Below are positions 15,596 through 25,166 of a DNA stretch of 64,000 nucleotides, piece by piece. The DNA is from Sedimenticola sp. GTDB taxonomy: Bacteria > Pseudomonadota > Gammaproteobacteria > Chromatiales > Chromatiaceae. Each line of letters starts with the position of its first letter. The first letter of the stretch is position 1. The translations under genes and the position numbers were made by a program. Where the stretch lies: the NCBI GenBank assembly GCA_011051655.1, contig DRKS01000091.1, positions 1-64,000 on the forward strand, given 5' to 3'. The notes under the pieces are model-generated. The model worked only from the letters and a program-made list of their open reading frames with translations. It searched no databases and was not told where the DNA came from.

Positions 15596-17617
15596 ATGGG
15601 CATCACCGCAACAGGAATTGGCTCCGGCCTTGATATCGAGGGCATCGTCCAGCAGTTGGTCCTGGCCGAGCGTACGCCTGTGGACCAGCGGCTCGATTCG
15701 AAAGAAGAGGATATACAGGCGAGGATCACCGCCTTTGGCAGCCTGAAGAGCGGGCTGTCATCGTTCCAAAGCGCCCTTGCAGATTTGACCACGGCCGCGG
15801 GTTTCCAGAAGACTTCTGTTACTTCCAGCAACAGTAGCGTCTTTACGGCTACTGCTTCCGGCTCGGTCACGCCTGGGGATTTCAGTATTGAAATCACCAG
15901 CCTCGCCCAGTCCCACAAGCTGGCGTCCAAGGCCTTCGCCAATACCACCGATGCGGTGGGCACCGGTGTGCTCACCTTCCGGTTCGGGACCTATGACAGC
16001 GGCGCCAACACCTTTACCGCCAATCCCGATAAAACCATTGAAACGGTGACCATCGACGGCACCAACAACAGCCTCCAGGGCATCCGGGATGCCGTCAATG
16101 CGGCGGATATCGGGGTGAGCGCCAGCATTGTCAATGACGGCAGCGGCTACCGGCTGCTTTTCAAGTCGGACGATTCCGGCGCCGCCAACAGCCTGGAGGT
16201 TACGGTCAGCGACACCGGCGACAGCAATGACCTGGACGATGCCGGACTCTCGCAGCTGGCCTATGATCCGACGGCGGCCGGTGTGGGTTCCGGCAAGAAT
16301 CTCAGCCAGACCAGCGAGGCCAAGGATGCCGCCTTCAGCATAGATGGCCTGGCCATGACCCGCTCCACCAACACCGTAACCGGCGCCATCGAGGGCGTCA
16401 CCCTGGAGTTGAAGGCACAGACCTCCGGCACGCCCGAGACCCTGAGCGTTGGCCAGGACAAGGCCGCGGTTTCTTCCATGATCGGCTCCTTCGTCTCTGG
16501 CTATAACACCCTCAAAGGCGTCTTGGAGAGCCTGGCGGGCTATGACGCCGCGACCCAGACGGGAGGTGTCTTGATGGGGGACTCGCTGATCAATGGCGTG
16601 GGCAACCAGATCAATACGATCCTCAGCGGCGCGGTATCCGGATTGACCGGGAAGTATACGGCCCTGTCCCAAGTGGGCATAACCACCCAGGCCGACGGTA
16701 CCCTGGAGCTGGATGACAGTGTGCTGAGCGCGGCATTGAACGACAATTTCGATGCGGTGGCGCGGGTGTTTGCGGCCACCGGAGAACCCACCGATGCCCT
16801 GATCAATTTTACCGGCGCCTCATCGGCCACCAAGGCGGGGGATTATGCCGTTACGGTGACCCAGCTCGCCACTCAAGGCAGCTACACCGGCGCTGCAACC
16901 AGCGGCTTTCCTTTGACGGTGGACGCCAGCAATGACACCTTCGAGATCAAAGTGGACGGGGTCCAGTCGGGCACCATCACGCTGACCCAGAAGAGCTATG
17001 CTTCCGGGACGGAGCTTGCCGCGGAACTGCAAAGCCGGATCAATGCGGACAGCGCCCTCAAGAATGCCAGCGTCGATGTCGTCGTGAGTTTCAATACGGA
17101 TCACTTTGAAATCACTTCCAGCCGCTATGGCAGTGCCTCGAAGGTTGAATTTACCGCCGTTGAAGGCTCCGGCCTGGGGCTCTCCGTAGGGGCCGGCACG
17201 GACGGCGTGGATGTGGCGGGGACCATCGGCGGCGTTGCCGCGACGGGATCGGGGCGCGAACTGCGCGGGACAGGTGATGCCGATGGCCTGCAGCTGGATG
17301 TCCTGGGAGGCGCCTTGGGTGATCGTGGCACGGTCTCCTTCACCAGGGGTGTCGCCGACCAGCTGGATTCGTCCCTGGATGCCTATCTCGGGACCGACAA
17401 CCTCATCGATATGCGCACGGACGGCCTGGATACCACCCTGGACAGTATCAGTGACCAGCGGGACCGGCTGGATGAGCGCATGCTTTCCCTCGAGGCCCGT
17501 TACCGCGCCCAGTTTACGGCCCTGGATCTGTTGGTGAGCCAGCTGCAGTCGACAAGCTCCTTTTTGACCCAGCAACTGTCCAATCTTCCAGGCGCCTATA
17601 AGGTGAAGAGCTCCTGA
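15596..17617 (+). CDS. fliD: Flagellar filament cap protein FliD
   Basis: FliD forms the cap that folds flagellin at the filament tip. The product has 673 residues, longer than the E. coli protein (468). The N-terminal FliD domain begins GITATGIGSGLDIEGIVQQL, with RLDSKEEDIQARITAFGSLK. The C-terminal domain ends in the coiled segment SDQRDRLDERMLSLEARYRA then LDLLVSQLQSTSSFLTQQL. The middle contains extra Ser/Thr/Gly-rich beta repeats, which explains the extra length. Confidence 0.96.
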   Translation: MGITATGIGSGLDIEGIVQQLVLAERTPVDQRLDSKEEDIQARITAFGSLKSGLSSFQSALADLTTAAGFQKTSVTSSNSSVFTATASGSVTPGDFSIEITSLAQSHKLASKAFANTTDAVGTGVLTFRFGTYDSGANTFTANPDKTIETVTIDGTNNSLQGIRDAVNAADIGVSASIVNDGSGYRLLFKSDDSGAANSLEVTVSDTGDSNDLDDAGLSQLAYDPTAAGVGSGKNLSQTSEAKDAAFSIDGLAMTRSTNTVTGAIEGVTLELKAQTSGTPETLSVGQDKAAVSSMIGSFVSGYNTLKGVLESLAGYDAATQTGGVLMGDSLINGVGNQINTILSGAVSGLTGKYTALSQVGITTQADGTLELDDSVLSAALNDNFDAVARVFAATGEPTDALINFTGASSATKAGDYAVTVTQLATQGSYTGAATSGFPLTVDASNDTFEIKVDGVQSGTITLTQKSYASGTELAAELQSRINADSALKNASVDVVVSFNTDHFEITSSRYGSASKVEFTAVEGSGLGLSVGAGTDGVDVAGTIGGVAATGSGRELRGTGDADGLQLDVLGGALGDRGTVSFTRGVADQLDSSLDAYLGTDNLIDMRTDGLDTTLDSISDQRDRLDERMLSLEARYRAQFTALDLLVSQLQSTSSFLTQQLSNLPGAYKVKSS

Positions 17618-17661
17618 GGGCCAGCCAGTTACATAACAAATTGAGATAGCAGGAAAAAATC

Positions 17662-18096
17662 ATGACAAAATCCAGAGCAGCCAATGCATTACGCCAGTAT
17701 CAGAGTGTAGGAGTCAAAACCGGGATAGAAGGCGCGACGCCCCACCGGCTCGTTCAGATGCTCATGGCCGGCGCCTTGGATAAGATAGCGACGGCCAAGG
17801 GGGCCATGTCACGTGGCGAGGTCGAGCTCAAGGGGGCGCAGATCAATTGGGCCTCATCCATCATCGGTGGCCTCCGGGGCGCCCTGGACATGGAGGCCGG
17901 CGGGGAAATATCCAGGAATCTGGACGACCTCTACGATTACATGATTCGCCGCCTGATGGAAGCCCACCTGAAGAATGACCCGGATATATTGGATGAAGTC
18001 ACTTCCCTGCTGTCGGAGATCAAGGGCGCCTGGGATGCCATGCCGGACAGCGTGAAGAATCCGCCGCCGGAAGTCGATATGGCGGCCGGCGCCTGA
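17662..18096 (+). CDS. fliS: Flagellar export chaperone FliS
   Basis: FliS binds the flagellin C-terminus in the cytoplasm and prevents early polymerisation. The 144-residue product shows the family pattern ALRQYQSVGVKTGIEGATPH, RLVQMLMAGALDKIATAKGA and LRGALDMEAGGEISRNLDDL followed by YDYMIRRLMEAHLKNDPDIL. It is all-helical and of normal length. It sits between fliD and a fliT-like gene, as is standard. Confidence 0.95.
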   Translation: MTKSRAANALRQYQSVGVKTGIEGATPHRLVQMLMAGALDKIATAKGAMSRGEVELKGAQINWASSIIGGLRGALDMEAGGEISRNLDDLYDYMIRRLMEAHLKNDPDILDEVTSLLSEIKGAWDAMPDSVKNPPPEVDMAAGA

Positions 18097-18107
18097 AGGG
18101 CCAAGGA

Positions 18108-18419
18108 ATGGAAAGCGACCGCTCTTTGCGGCGGATCCTGGAACAGTCCCGCCGCCTGCGCAAGCTGGCGGCCGACGGGGAATGGCTGGAGGCGGAAAAG
18201 CTGGAGGCCGAACGCCGGGGGCTGATCCAGAGCTGTTTTTCAGCCGGTGTTTCTTTCGGTGACGGCCTCGTCGCGGCCCGCCGGATTCAGGAAATAATCG
18301 ACCTCGACGCAGAAGTGTTGGAGATGGCGGCCCAGGCGCGTGTCAGCATAGGCCGGGCCTTGGGCAGGTTCCAGCGGGGCCGCCAGGCCACCCGGGCGTA
18401 TCATAAAGCCGGTCCGTAG
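18108..18419 (+). CDS. FliT-like small flagellar protein
   Basis: This 103-residue, highly charged helical protein starts 12 bases after fliS. Motifs such as ADGEWLEAEKLEAERRGLIQ resemble FliT-type chaperones, which bind FliD before export. Sequence conservation in FliT is low, so the call rests on size, helix content and position. It is the last gene of the fliC-fliT block and converges on a minus-strand gene. Confidence 0.6.
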   Translation: MESDRSLRRILEQSRRLRKLAADGEWLEAEKLEAERRGLIQSCFSAGVSFGDGLVAARRIQEIIDLDAEVLEMAAQARVSIGRALGRFQRGRQATRAYHKAGP

Positions 18420-18485
18420 CGCCTGACATGCGGTGAACCCGGCCGTATTGAATTGTGCCGTGGCATCTTCTCCGCAACCCCCGGG

Positions 18486-19292
18486 TCAGGCAAGAATCAA
18501 CTCGATCACCACCTTGCTGCCGAAATAGGCCAGCATCAACACCACAAAACCCGACAGCGTCCAGCGAATGGCGGTGCGCCCGCGCCAGCCGAACCGGAAC
18601 CTGCCCCACAGGAGGATGCCGAATACCAGCCAGGAAACCATGGAGAGTATGGTCTTGTGCGCCAGGTGCTGGGCGAACATGTTTTCCAGAAACATGAAGC
18701 CGCTCAGCAGCCCTATGCTGAGCAGGATGAAGCCTATGGTGATCATTTCGAACAGCAGGCTTTCCATGGTCTGCAAGGGGGGCAGGGCGCGGATGAAGCC
18801 GCCCGGATGACGGTTGCGGAGATGGCGGTCCTGGATGGCCAGCAGTCCCGCCTGGACCGCCGCCATGCTGAACAGGCTGTAGGCCATGAGTGAGATCACC
18901 GCGTGGACCCGCAGTCCCCATGCGGATGACGGGTCGAACATGCGGCTGGAGGGGTAGGCCAGTTCCAGGACCAGGGCCACGGCCGCCAGCGGCAGCAACA
19001 CGATGCCCAGGTTCTCCACGGGTTTGGATATGGCCGAGAGCATCAGCGCCAGGACGATGATCCAGGCCGCCAGGGAGGCGGCGTTGAATATCCCGAGATT
19101 CAGCCCATTATCGGTAATGATGGTCTGGGACAGCACCAGGGTATGCAAAGCCACGCCCGCAAGGCCCAGGGCGATGCCCCCCTTGCGCGGAGGATGCCAT
19201 TTGAAACGGTTGCCGAAGAGTCTCAGGCCAATAATGAATCCGCCGGCCAGATAGCAGGCCGCTGCCAGGATTGCGATAAAGGTTGTGTTCAT
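18486..19292 (-). CDS. Inner-membrane protein of the CcsA/YpjD (cytochrome c assembly-like) family
   Basis: This 268-residue multi-pass protein has about eight hydrophobic segments. I take the ATG at 19292 (MNTTFIAILAAACYLAGG) because it begins directly with the first membrane helix; an upstream frame extends further without a plausible signal. HAVISLMAYSLFSMAAVQAG carries a conserved His typical of haem-handling CcsA-like proteins, and WLVFGILLWGRFRFGWRGRT lies near the end. In gammaproteobacteria the homologue YpjD is divergent from ffh, as here. Its exact role is not established. Confidence 0.85.
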   Translation of the reverse strand: MNTTFIAILAAACYLAGGFIIGLRLFGNRFKWHPPRKGGIALGLAGVALHTLVLSQTIITDNGLNLGIFNAASLAAWIIVLALMLSAISKPVENLGIVLLPLAAVALVLELAYPSSRMFDPSSAWGLRVHAVISLMAYSLFSMAAVQAGLLAIQDRHLRNRHPGGFIRALPPLQTMESLLFEMITIGFILLSIGLLSGFMFLENMFAQHLAHKTILSMVSWLVFGILLWGRFRFGWRGRTAIRWTLSGFVVLMLAYFGSKVVIELILA

Positions 19293-19383
19293 GTTGGGCA
19301 CGATAATGGCATAACTGGCTCCTTTCTGGAAAGTGCTGTTTCGCTTTCTTTGATCGGCGAGACGCCTCAATGCCCCCCCGCGG

Positions 19384-19412
19384 TTATGCCGCCAGCCGGC
19401 TTGGTTTATAAT
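19384..19412 (+). promoter_or_regulatory. Candidate sigma-70 promoter of ffh
   Basis: A perfect -10 TATAAT (19407-19412) lies 17 bases after TTATGC (19384-19389), a weak -35. It is 56 bases upstream of the ffh ATG. Confidence 0.5.
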
Positions 19413-19467
19413 GGACAGCCTTCACAATCGGCCTTGCGCATTTTGGAGCAAAGAGGAAAATCCAGGC

Positions 19468-20826
19468 ATGTTTGACAATCTTACCGACCGGCTGGGCAAG
19501 ACCCTGAACAACCTGCGCGGGCGCGGGCGTCTGACCGAGGACAATATCAAAGACAGCCTGCGCGAGGTGCGCATGGCCCTGCTGGAGGCGGATGTCGCCT
19601 TGCCCGTGGTGCGCCGCTTCATGGAGGCCGTGCGCGAGAAGGCCTTGGGGGAGGAGGTGCTCAAAAGCCTGACCCCCGGCCAGGTGCTGGTCAAGATCGT
19701 AAACGATGAGCTGGTCAGGCTCATGGGAGAGGCCAACGAGAGTCTCGATCTCGCCGCCCAGCCGCCGGCGGTCATCCTGATGGCCGGATTGCAGGGCTCG
19801 GGCAAGACCACCAGTGTGGCCAAGCTCGCCCGCTGGCTGAAGGAGAGTCAGAAGAAATCCGTCATGGTGGTGAGCTGCGATGTCTACCGTCCGGCCGCCA
19901 TCGAGCAGCTCAAGACCCTGGCGGCGGAGGTGGGCGCGGATTTCTTCCCCAGCACGCCGAAGCAGAGACCGCTCTCCATCGCCCGTGACGCCGTCAAGCT
20001 GGCGCGCAAGCAGTTCAAGGATGTGCTGATCGTGGATACCGCCGGCCGCCTGCATGTGGATGAGCAGATGATGGCGGAAATCAAGGAGTTGCACGCCGCC
20101 CTCAAGCCGGTGGAGACCCTGTTCACCGTGGACAGCATGACCGGCCAGGACGCGGCCAACACCGCCAAGGCCTTCGACGAGGCCCTGCCGCTGACCGGGG
20201 TGATATTGACCAAGACGGACGGTGACGCCAGGGGTGGCGCCGCGCTGTCCATCCGGGAGATCACCGGCAAGCCCATCAAGTTTCTCGGCGTGGGGGAGAA
20301 GACCACCGCCCTGGAGCCGTTTCACCCGGAGCGGGTCGCCTCCCGCATCCTCGGCATGGGGGACGTGCTCTCCCTGGTGGAAGAGGTCCAGGCCAAGGTG
20401 GACCACACCAAGGCGGAAAAGCTTGCCAGGAAGATCAAGAAGGGCAAGGGCTTCGACCTGGCGGACTTCAGGGAACAACTGGAGCAGATGAGCAACATGG
20501 GCGGCATGGCCTCGCTGATGGAGAAGCTGCCGGGCATGGGCGAGGTGCCCGATCACGTCAAAAACCAGGTCAACGACAAAGAGATGGGCAAGCTGGTGGC
20601 CATCATCAATTCCATGACCCCCCACGAGCGCAGCTTCCCGGCCGTCATCAAGGGCTCGCGCAAGCGCCGCATCGCCGCCGGCTCCGGCACCCGGGTGCAG
20701 GACATCAACAAGCTGCTCAAGCAATTCGCCCAGATGCAGAAAATGATGAAGAAAATGAAAGGCGGCGGCATGGCCAGGATGATGCGGGGCATGAAGGGGC
20801 GCATGCCGCCGGGGATGCCGTTTTAA
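19468..20826 (+). CDS. ffh: Signal recognition particle protein Ffh
   Basis: Ffh binds signal sequences on nascent membrane proteins with 4.5S RNA and delivers them to FtsY. The 452-residue product starts MFDNLTDRLGKTLNNLRGRG; this ATG is preferred over an in-frame start 57 bases upstream. The NG domain has GLQGSGKTT (P-loop), DTAGRLH and TKTDGDARGGA. The M domain ends in a methionine-rich tail (MQKMMKKMKGGGMARMMRG). Length is normal. The usual downstream neighbour rpsP is absent; a REP-like pair and a convergent protease follow. Confidence 0.98.
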   Translation: MFDNLTDRLGKTLNNLRGRGRLTEDNIKDSLREVRMALLEADVALPVVRRFMEAVREKALGEEVLKSLTPGQVLVKIVNDELVRLMGEANESLDLAAQPPAVILMAGLQGSGKTTSVAKLARWLKESQKKSVMVVSCDVYRPAAIEQLKTLAAEVGADFFPSTPKQRPLSIARDAVKLARKQFKDVLIVDTAGRLHVDEQMMAEIKELHAALKPVETLFTVDSMTGQDAANTAKAFDEALPLTGVILTKTDGDARGGAALSIREITGKPIKFLGVGEKTTALEPFHPERVASRILGMGDVLSLVEEVQAKVDHTKAEKLARKIKKGKGFDLADFREQLEQMSNMGGMASLMEKLPGMGEVPDHVKNQVNDKEMGKLVAIINSMTPHERSFPAVIKGSRKRRIAAGSGTRVQDINKLLKQFAQMQKMMKKMKGGGMARMMRGMKGRMPPGMPF

Positions 20827-20836
20827 CCCCCCCAGG

Positions 20837-20905
20837 GTAGGAGCGGCGCCTCGCCGCGATTGATGCCGCAGCAATAGCTTCATCGCGGCGAGGCGCTGCT
20901 CCTAC
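20837..20905. repeat. REP-like inverted repeat between ffh and degQ
   Basis: Arm 20837-20860 and its inverse 20882-20905 are 24 bases with one mismatch and a 21-base loop. Arm one equals the copy at 1071-1094. It lies 11 bases after the ffh stop. On the minus strand the second arm supplies the TAG stop of the protease gene. It may work as a bidirectional terminator or stabiliser between convergent genes. Confidence 0.8.
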
Positions 20906-22272
20906 CGCAGCACGAAATAGAACTCCGAGTCTCCCCGCAGCAGGTTCAGCCACAGGCGGCCGCTGGTGCTTTGGAGCGCCCGCTCCAGCATGTTCAGGTC
21001 CGTGATCTGGGTGTCGTTGACCCCCAGGATGATGTCCCCCTTGCGCAGTCCCGCCTGCCCGGCGGGACTGCGGAGCGCAACCCCGGCCACCAGCACGCCC
21101 TCGACCCTTCCGAAATAAGGGGAATCCCGGCCGATGTCGCTGAGAACGGCCCCTTCCAGGCGCGGGCTGAGCTTGCCGCCTTCCAGGCGCCGGACCTCGG
21201 GCACGGCGATGATGGCCGTAATGGTGTGCCGGCGGCCCTGGCGTATGACTTCCATCTTGAGTTTGGACCCCACCGGCAGCAGGCCGATGACATTGCGCAG
21301 GTCGAGGGTGTTGCGCAAGGGGCGATTATTGACGGCGACCAGCACATCGCCCACCTTGAGCCCGGCCTTGTCTGCGGCCGACCCCTTGACGATCTGGGTG
21401 ATCACGGCCCCCTTGCGCTGCCCGATGCCGAAGCCCTGGGCTAGCTCGGGGGTGAGATCCTGGGCGCTGACGCCGAGGCGGCCGCGCCTGACCTCGCCAT
21501 ATTCGATCAACTGCTCCATGATCTTCTTCGCCATATTGATGGGGATGGCGAAGCTGATGCCGATGCTGCCGCCGCCGGGACCGATGATGGCGGTATTGAT
21601 GCCCACCAGGTCGCCGCGCAGATTGACCAGGGCGCCGCCGGAGTTGCCGGGGTTGATGGAGGCGTCGGTCTGGATGAAGTCCTCGTAGGACTCGATGCCC
21701 AGCCCGCTGCGCCCCAGGGCGCTGACGATGCCGGAGGTCACGGTCTGACCGAGGCCGAAGGGGTTGCCGATGGCCACGACGAAATCGCCCACCTGGAGCC
21801 GGTCGGAGTCAGCGGCTGCCACCGCGGTGAGATTGTCGGCCTCCACCTGGAGCACGGCGATATCCGTATCCGGGTCGGTGCCCACCAGTCTGGCCTCGAA
21901 CTGGCGTTCGTCCTGAAGCGTGACCATGATGACGTCCGCGTTCGCGATGACATGGTTGTTGGTCAGGATATAGCCCCGTTCGCTGTCGATGATGACCCCG
22001 GAGCCCAGGCCCTGGGTGCGGCGTTCCCGGCGTTGTTCCGGGATATCGAAGAAGCGGCGGAAGAAGGGATCGTCCAGCAGTGGGCTGCGCTCCACCACCC
22101 GGCCCTGGGTGGCGATGTTCACCACCGCCGGGGTGACCCGTTGCAGCATGGGGGCCAGGGTGGGCAGCTCCTGCCCCTCTATCGCCACCGGCAGGGCGCT
22201 CCAGGAAACAGGGGGCGACAGAAAAAGCAACATCAGTACGGCGGCGATACGAATCATGGAGTTGGGTTTCAT
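20902..22272 (-). CDS. degQ: DegQ/HtrA-type periplasmic serine endoprotease
   Basis: A secreted trypsin-like protease and chaperone that degrades misfolded periplasmic proteins. The ATG at 22272 gives 456 residues, equal to DegQ, and starts a signal peptide (MIRIAAVLMLLFLSPPVSWS). The catalytic triad is visible: His in ILTNNHVIANAD, Asp in GTDPDTDIAVLQ, Ser in SINPGNSGGALVN. Two PDZ domains follow (about residues 255-350 and 365-455). Its stop lies inside a REP-like arm. DegP, DegQ and MucD are hard to separate by eye; the length favours DegQ. Confidence 0.92.
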   Translation of the reverse strand: MKPNSMIRIAAVLMLLFLSPPVSWSALPVAIEGQELPTLAPMLQRVTPAVVNIATQGRVVERSPLLDDPFFRRFFDIPEQRRERRTQGLGSGVIIDSERGYILTNNHVIANADVIMVTLQDERQFEARLVGTDPDTDIAVLQVEADNLTAVAAADSDRLQVGDFVVAIGNPFGLGQTVTSGIVSALGRSGLGIESYEDFIQTDASINPGNSGGALVNLRGDLVGINTAIIGPGGGSIGISFAIPINMAKKIMEQLIEYGEVRRGRLGVSAQDLTPELAQGFGIGQRKGAVITQIVKGSAADKAGLKVGDVLVAVNNRPLRNTLDLRNVIGLLPVGSKLKMEVIRQGRRHTITAIIAVPEVRRLEGGKLSPRLEGAVLSDIGRDSPYFGRVEGVLVAGVALRSPAGQAGLRKGDIILGVNDTQITDLNMLERALQSTSGRLWLNLLRGDSEFYFVLR

Positions 22273-22327
22273 GTCTTGGCTCACTTTGTGGGCGGGGGAG
22301 GTGTTTGCGCAAAAAGATGCCGGCGGG

Positions 22328-23326
22328 TCAAAAAAGTTCAGCAGCGGCGGCGGTGCGCCTTGTTTGTGCGGGCCTTTCGTCCGTAATCCCGGAGCCCGCA
22401 TGGGCCTGAGTCAGACAGCCGGCGATGGCGCCGGCCAGCCGGCGCATGAGGATGAAGTACATATCGGGTCCGGGCGGGATGTCGGCGCCGAGGGGGTCCA
22501 GCCGGCCGATGATATATTGACCGCCCCCGGTGATGGCCTCCAGGTGCGAGGAGGGAAACTGGGGTTCGACAAATATGCAGCGGGCGCCGGATGCCCTGAG
22601 CCGCTTCCGGATCTCCCGCAGGCGGCGGGCGCCGGGGCGGCGCTCCGGGTCGGTGGTGATGGCGCCCAAGGCGCTGAGGCCGTAGCGGTGCTCCAGATAC
22701 TGGTAGGCGTCGTGGAAGACGAGATAGGGTTTGCCGGCCAGCGGCGCCGTCAGGCCGCGGATTTCCTCGTCCAGCGCCTTCAGCCGGCGCAAGAGCCGTC
22801 CTGCATTGTCCTCGTAGAGGCTAGTGCGTTCCGGATCGGTTTGCGCAAGGATTTTGGCGGCGGCTTGTACGATGACCCGGGCGTTGAGCGGGTCCAGCCA
22901 GATATGACTGTCCATGCTTTCCGGGTGCTCTTTGTGGGCGTGCTCCCAGGCACCGCCGCTGCGCGCCGGCAACAGGGTCAGCCCCGGCAGGTCCATCAGC
23001 TTGACAATGTGCTGACCGGCCCTTGCGGCGGCCAGGGGGCGGCGCAAAAAGGCTTCGGTCTCTTCGCTTGTCCAGAAAATCACATCGGCCCGGCTCAGGG
23101 CCCGCACCTGGGACGGGCGCAGGCTGTAGCCGTGGGGTGATGCGCCGCCTTTGACCAGCAGCTCCGGGGCGGCGGCGCCCTGCATCACCCCGGTGATGAG
23201 GGAATGCACGGGCGCTATGCTGACGACGACCCTGGGGGGGGCTGCCGCCAGGGCGGGGATGGGGACGAGCAGCGTGAGGAGCAGCGCCTCCAGGGCAAGC
23301 AGCGGGATCATAATTTGTCCTTTCAT
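22328..23326 (-). CDS. znuA: Zinc ABC transporter substrate-binding protein ZnuA
   Basis: A periplasmic Zn(II)-binding protein of 332 residues with signal peptide (about 1-28). Metal-ligand regions include KGGASPHGYSLRPSQ, the short acidic/His loop AHKEHPESMDSHIWLDP, FHDAYQYLEHRYG and FVEPQF near the end. The His-rich loop is short compared with E. coli ZnuA. It is divergent from znuCB across 49 bases, so one regulator can control both. The Zn assignment over Mn rests on this context. Confidence 0.92.
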   Translation of the reverse strand: MKGQIMIPLLALEALLLTLLVPIPALAAAPPRVVVSIAPVHSLITGVMQGAAAPELLVKGGASPHGYSLRPSQVRALSRADVIFWTSEETEAFLRRPLAAARAGQHIVKLMDLPGLTLLPARSGGAWEHAHKEHPESMDSHIWLDPLNARVIVQAAAKILAQTDPERTSLYEDNAGRLLRRLKALDEEIRGLTAPLAGKPYLVFHDAYQYLEHRYGLSALGAITTDPERRPGARRLREIRKRLRASGARCIFVEPQFPSSHLEAITGGGQYIIGRLDPLGADIPPGPDMYFILMRRLAGAIAGCLTQAHAGSGITDERPAQTRRTAAAAELF

Positions 23327-23356
23327 GATTTGGCTATTATGGTACCTTCAGCGCCG

Positions 23357-23366
23357 TTACCGGTAA
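23357..23366. promoter_or_regulatory. Palindrome in the znuA-znuC divergent region, possible operator
   Basis: TTACCGGTAA is a perfect 10-bp palindrome nine bases before the znuC ATG. Zur normally controls znuA/znuCB, but this does not match the classical Zur box, so the call is only that a palindrome sits where an operator would be expected. Confidence 0.3.
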
Positions 23367-23375
23367 AAAAGATTC

Positions 23376-24140
23376 ATGACCGCCGATCAAATACTCGCCG
23401 AAGCGAAAGGCATCTGCGTTTCCCTGCAGGGCCGCATGGTGCTGGATGGGGTGGACCTGAGCCTGAATGCCGGCGAGATCCTGGCCCTGATCGGCCCCAA
23501 CGGGGCCGGCAAGACCACCCTGGTGCGGGTGATGCTTGGGCTGCAGCGGCCGGACCGTGGGAAGGTTTCACTGCGCCCCGGCCTGCGCATCGGCTATATG
23601 CCGCAGCGGCTGGTGGTGGATTCCATCCTGCCGCTGACGGTGCGCCGCTTCCTGACCCTGGGCGGCCGGGTTTCCGGGCAGGCCCTGAGGCGGACGCTGG
23701 CCGAGGTGGGTGTCGAGAGGCTGCTGGACAGTCCCATCCAGAATATATCCGGCGGTGAGATGCAGCGCGTCATGCTGGCCCGCGCCCTGCTGCGCAAGCC
23801 GGATCTGCTGATCCTGGATGAGCCGGTGCAGGGGGTGGATATAACCGGCCAGGCCGAGCTGTTCGCGCTGATCGGCAGCATCCGCGACCGGCATGGCTGC
23901 GGCATCCTCATGGTCTCCCATGACCTGCACCTGGTGATGGCGACCACCGACAGGGTGCTTTGCCTCAACCGTCACGTCTGTTGTTCGGGGCACCCCGAGG
24001 CGGTCAGCAGCGATCCCTCCTATCTGGAGCTGTTCGGGGCCTATCCGGGCATGGCGCTGTACACCCACAACCACGATCACCGGCATGATTTGCACGGCCG
24101 CGTAACGGATGCGTCCGGGGAGACGGAAGGCCATGGATGA
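23376..24140 (+). CDS. znuC: Zinc ABC transporter ATPase ZnuC
   Basis: The 254-residue ATP-binding subunit powers zinc uptake. Walker A is [10 protein letters not shown], the signature is [16 protein letters not shown], Walker B is [12 protein letters not shown], and the switch His lies in MVSHDLHLV. The C-terminus has a His cluster ([13 protein letters not shown]), often seen in zinc-linked ATPases. The stop overlaps the znuB start by 8 bases. Confidence 0.94.
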   Translation: MTADQILAEAKGICVSLQGRMVLDGVDLSLNAGEILALIGPNGAGKTTLVRVMLGLQRPDRGKVSLRPGLRIGYMPQRLVVDSILPLTVRRFLTLGGRVSGQALRRTLAEVGVERLLDSPIQNISGGEMQRVMLARALLRKPDLLILDEPVQGVDITGQAELFALIGSIRDRHGCGILMVSHDLHLVMATTDRVLCLNRHVCCSGHPEAVSSDPSYLELFGAYPGMALYTHNHDHRHDLHGRVTDASGETEGHG

Positions 24141-24927
24141 CTTCATGCTGCGGGCCCTGATCGCCGGCCTGGGCGTCGCCCTGGTGACCGGCCCGCTGGG
24201 GGCCTTCGTGGTCTGGCGGCGCATGGCCTATTTCGGCGACACCCTGGCCCACTCCGCTTTGCTCGGCGTGGCGCTGGGGTTTCTGCTGGAGGTCAATGTC
24301 AACCTCGCCATCATCCTGGTGTGCGTGGCCCTGGCCATGCTGCTGGTGGCGCTGCAACATCAGCGCCGCCTGGCCAGTGACACCCTGCTGGGCATACTGT
24401 CCCACGGCTCCCTCTCCCTGGGCCTGATCGTCCTGGCCTTCATGGAAACCTTGCGCATCGACCTGATGGGCTATCTGTTCGGCGATATCCTGTCGGTAAC
24501 CCTGACGGATATCTGCTGGATCTGGGTTGGCGGTGCGGTGGCCCTGCTGGTCCTGGCGTGGATCTGGCGGCCGCTGCTGGCCATGACCGTGCATGAGGAG
24601 CTGGCGCGGGTGGAGGGCGTGCCGGTGGCCTCCGTGCGGCTGGCCTTCATGCTGCTGATCGCCCTGGTCATCGCCATGGCCATGAAGGTGGTGGGCATTC
24701 TGCTTATCACCTCGCTCCTGATCATTCCCGCGGCGACGGCGCGCTGGTTCGCCAACACGCCGGAGCAGATGGCCCTGCTTGCCGCCCTTGCAGGCTGCCT
24801 GGCGGTGGGGGGCGGCCTGTTCGCATCCCTGCAATGGGATCTGCCCGCGGGGCCCGCCGTGGTGGTGGCCGCCGCACTGTTGTTCTTTATCGGCGCCGGC
24901 CGGAGGAAATCATGTCCAACATCCTGA
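24133..24927 (+). CDS. znuB: Zinc ABC transporter permease ZnuB
   Basis: The 264-residue ABC-3 family permease has about seven or eight membrane helices. The chosen ATG at 24133 starts [20 protein letters not shown]. Family landmarks are [30 protein letters not shown] and [19 protein letters not shown]. It overlaps znuC at its start and the next lipoprotein gene by 16 bases at its end, so translation is coupled along the unit. Confidence 0.94.
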   Translation: MDDFMLRALIAGLGVALVTGPLGAFVVWRRMAYFGDTLAHSALLGVALGFLLEVNVNLAIILVCVALAMLLVALQHQRRLASDTLLGILSHGSLSLGLIVLAFMETLRIDLMGYLFGDILSVTLTDICWIWVGGAVALLVLAWIWRPLLAMTVHEELARVEGVPVASVRLAFMLLIALVIAMAMKVVGILLITSLLIIPAATARWFANTPEQMALLAALAGCLAVGGGLFASLQWDLPAGPAVVVAAALLFFIGAGRRKSCPTS

Positions 24928-25163
24928 AAGCCCTTATTGCCCCATGCGTTATCGCCTTGCCGCTGTCCCTGGCGTCCTGCGCCCATACCAAGCCGCCGAG
25001 GCCGGGGAAGAACTTCATCTGGGTGCCCCCCCGCACCACCCCGGCGGGGGAGTTCATCCCGGGGCACTGGAAGCGGACGGGGCCCGTGGTCGAAGGCAAG
25101 GTCTGGGTGCCGGCCCGGCGCGGACCGAACGGCCGCTGGATACCGGGGCACTGGCGCGATTGA
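24912..25163 (+). CDS. Small WxxGxW-repeat lipoprotein
   Basis: An 83-residue protein begins inside the end of znuB. The signal peptide ends in the lipobox LASC, with Cys about residue 21. The mature part contains the repeated pattern FIWVPP..., GEFIPGHWKR, KVWVPARRGPNGRWIPGHW, which fits YxW/WxxGxW-repeat lipoproteins of unknown role. AGGA precedes the ATG. Co-transcription with znuCB suggests, but does not show, a cell-envelope role linked to zinc. Confidence 0.75.
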   Translation: MSNILKALIAPCVIALPLSLASCAHTKPPRPGKNFIWVPPRTTPAGEFIPGHWKRTGPVVEGKVWVPARRGPNGRWIPGHWRD

Positions 25164-25166
25164 ACA

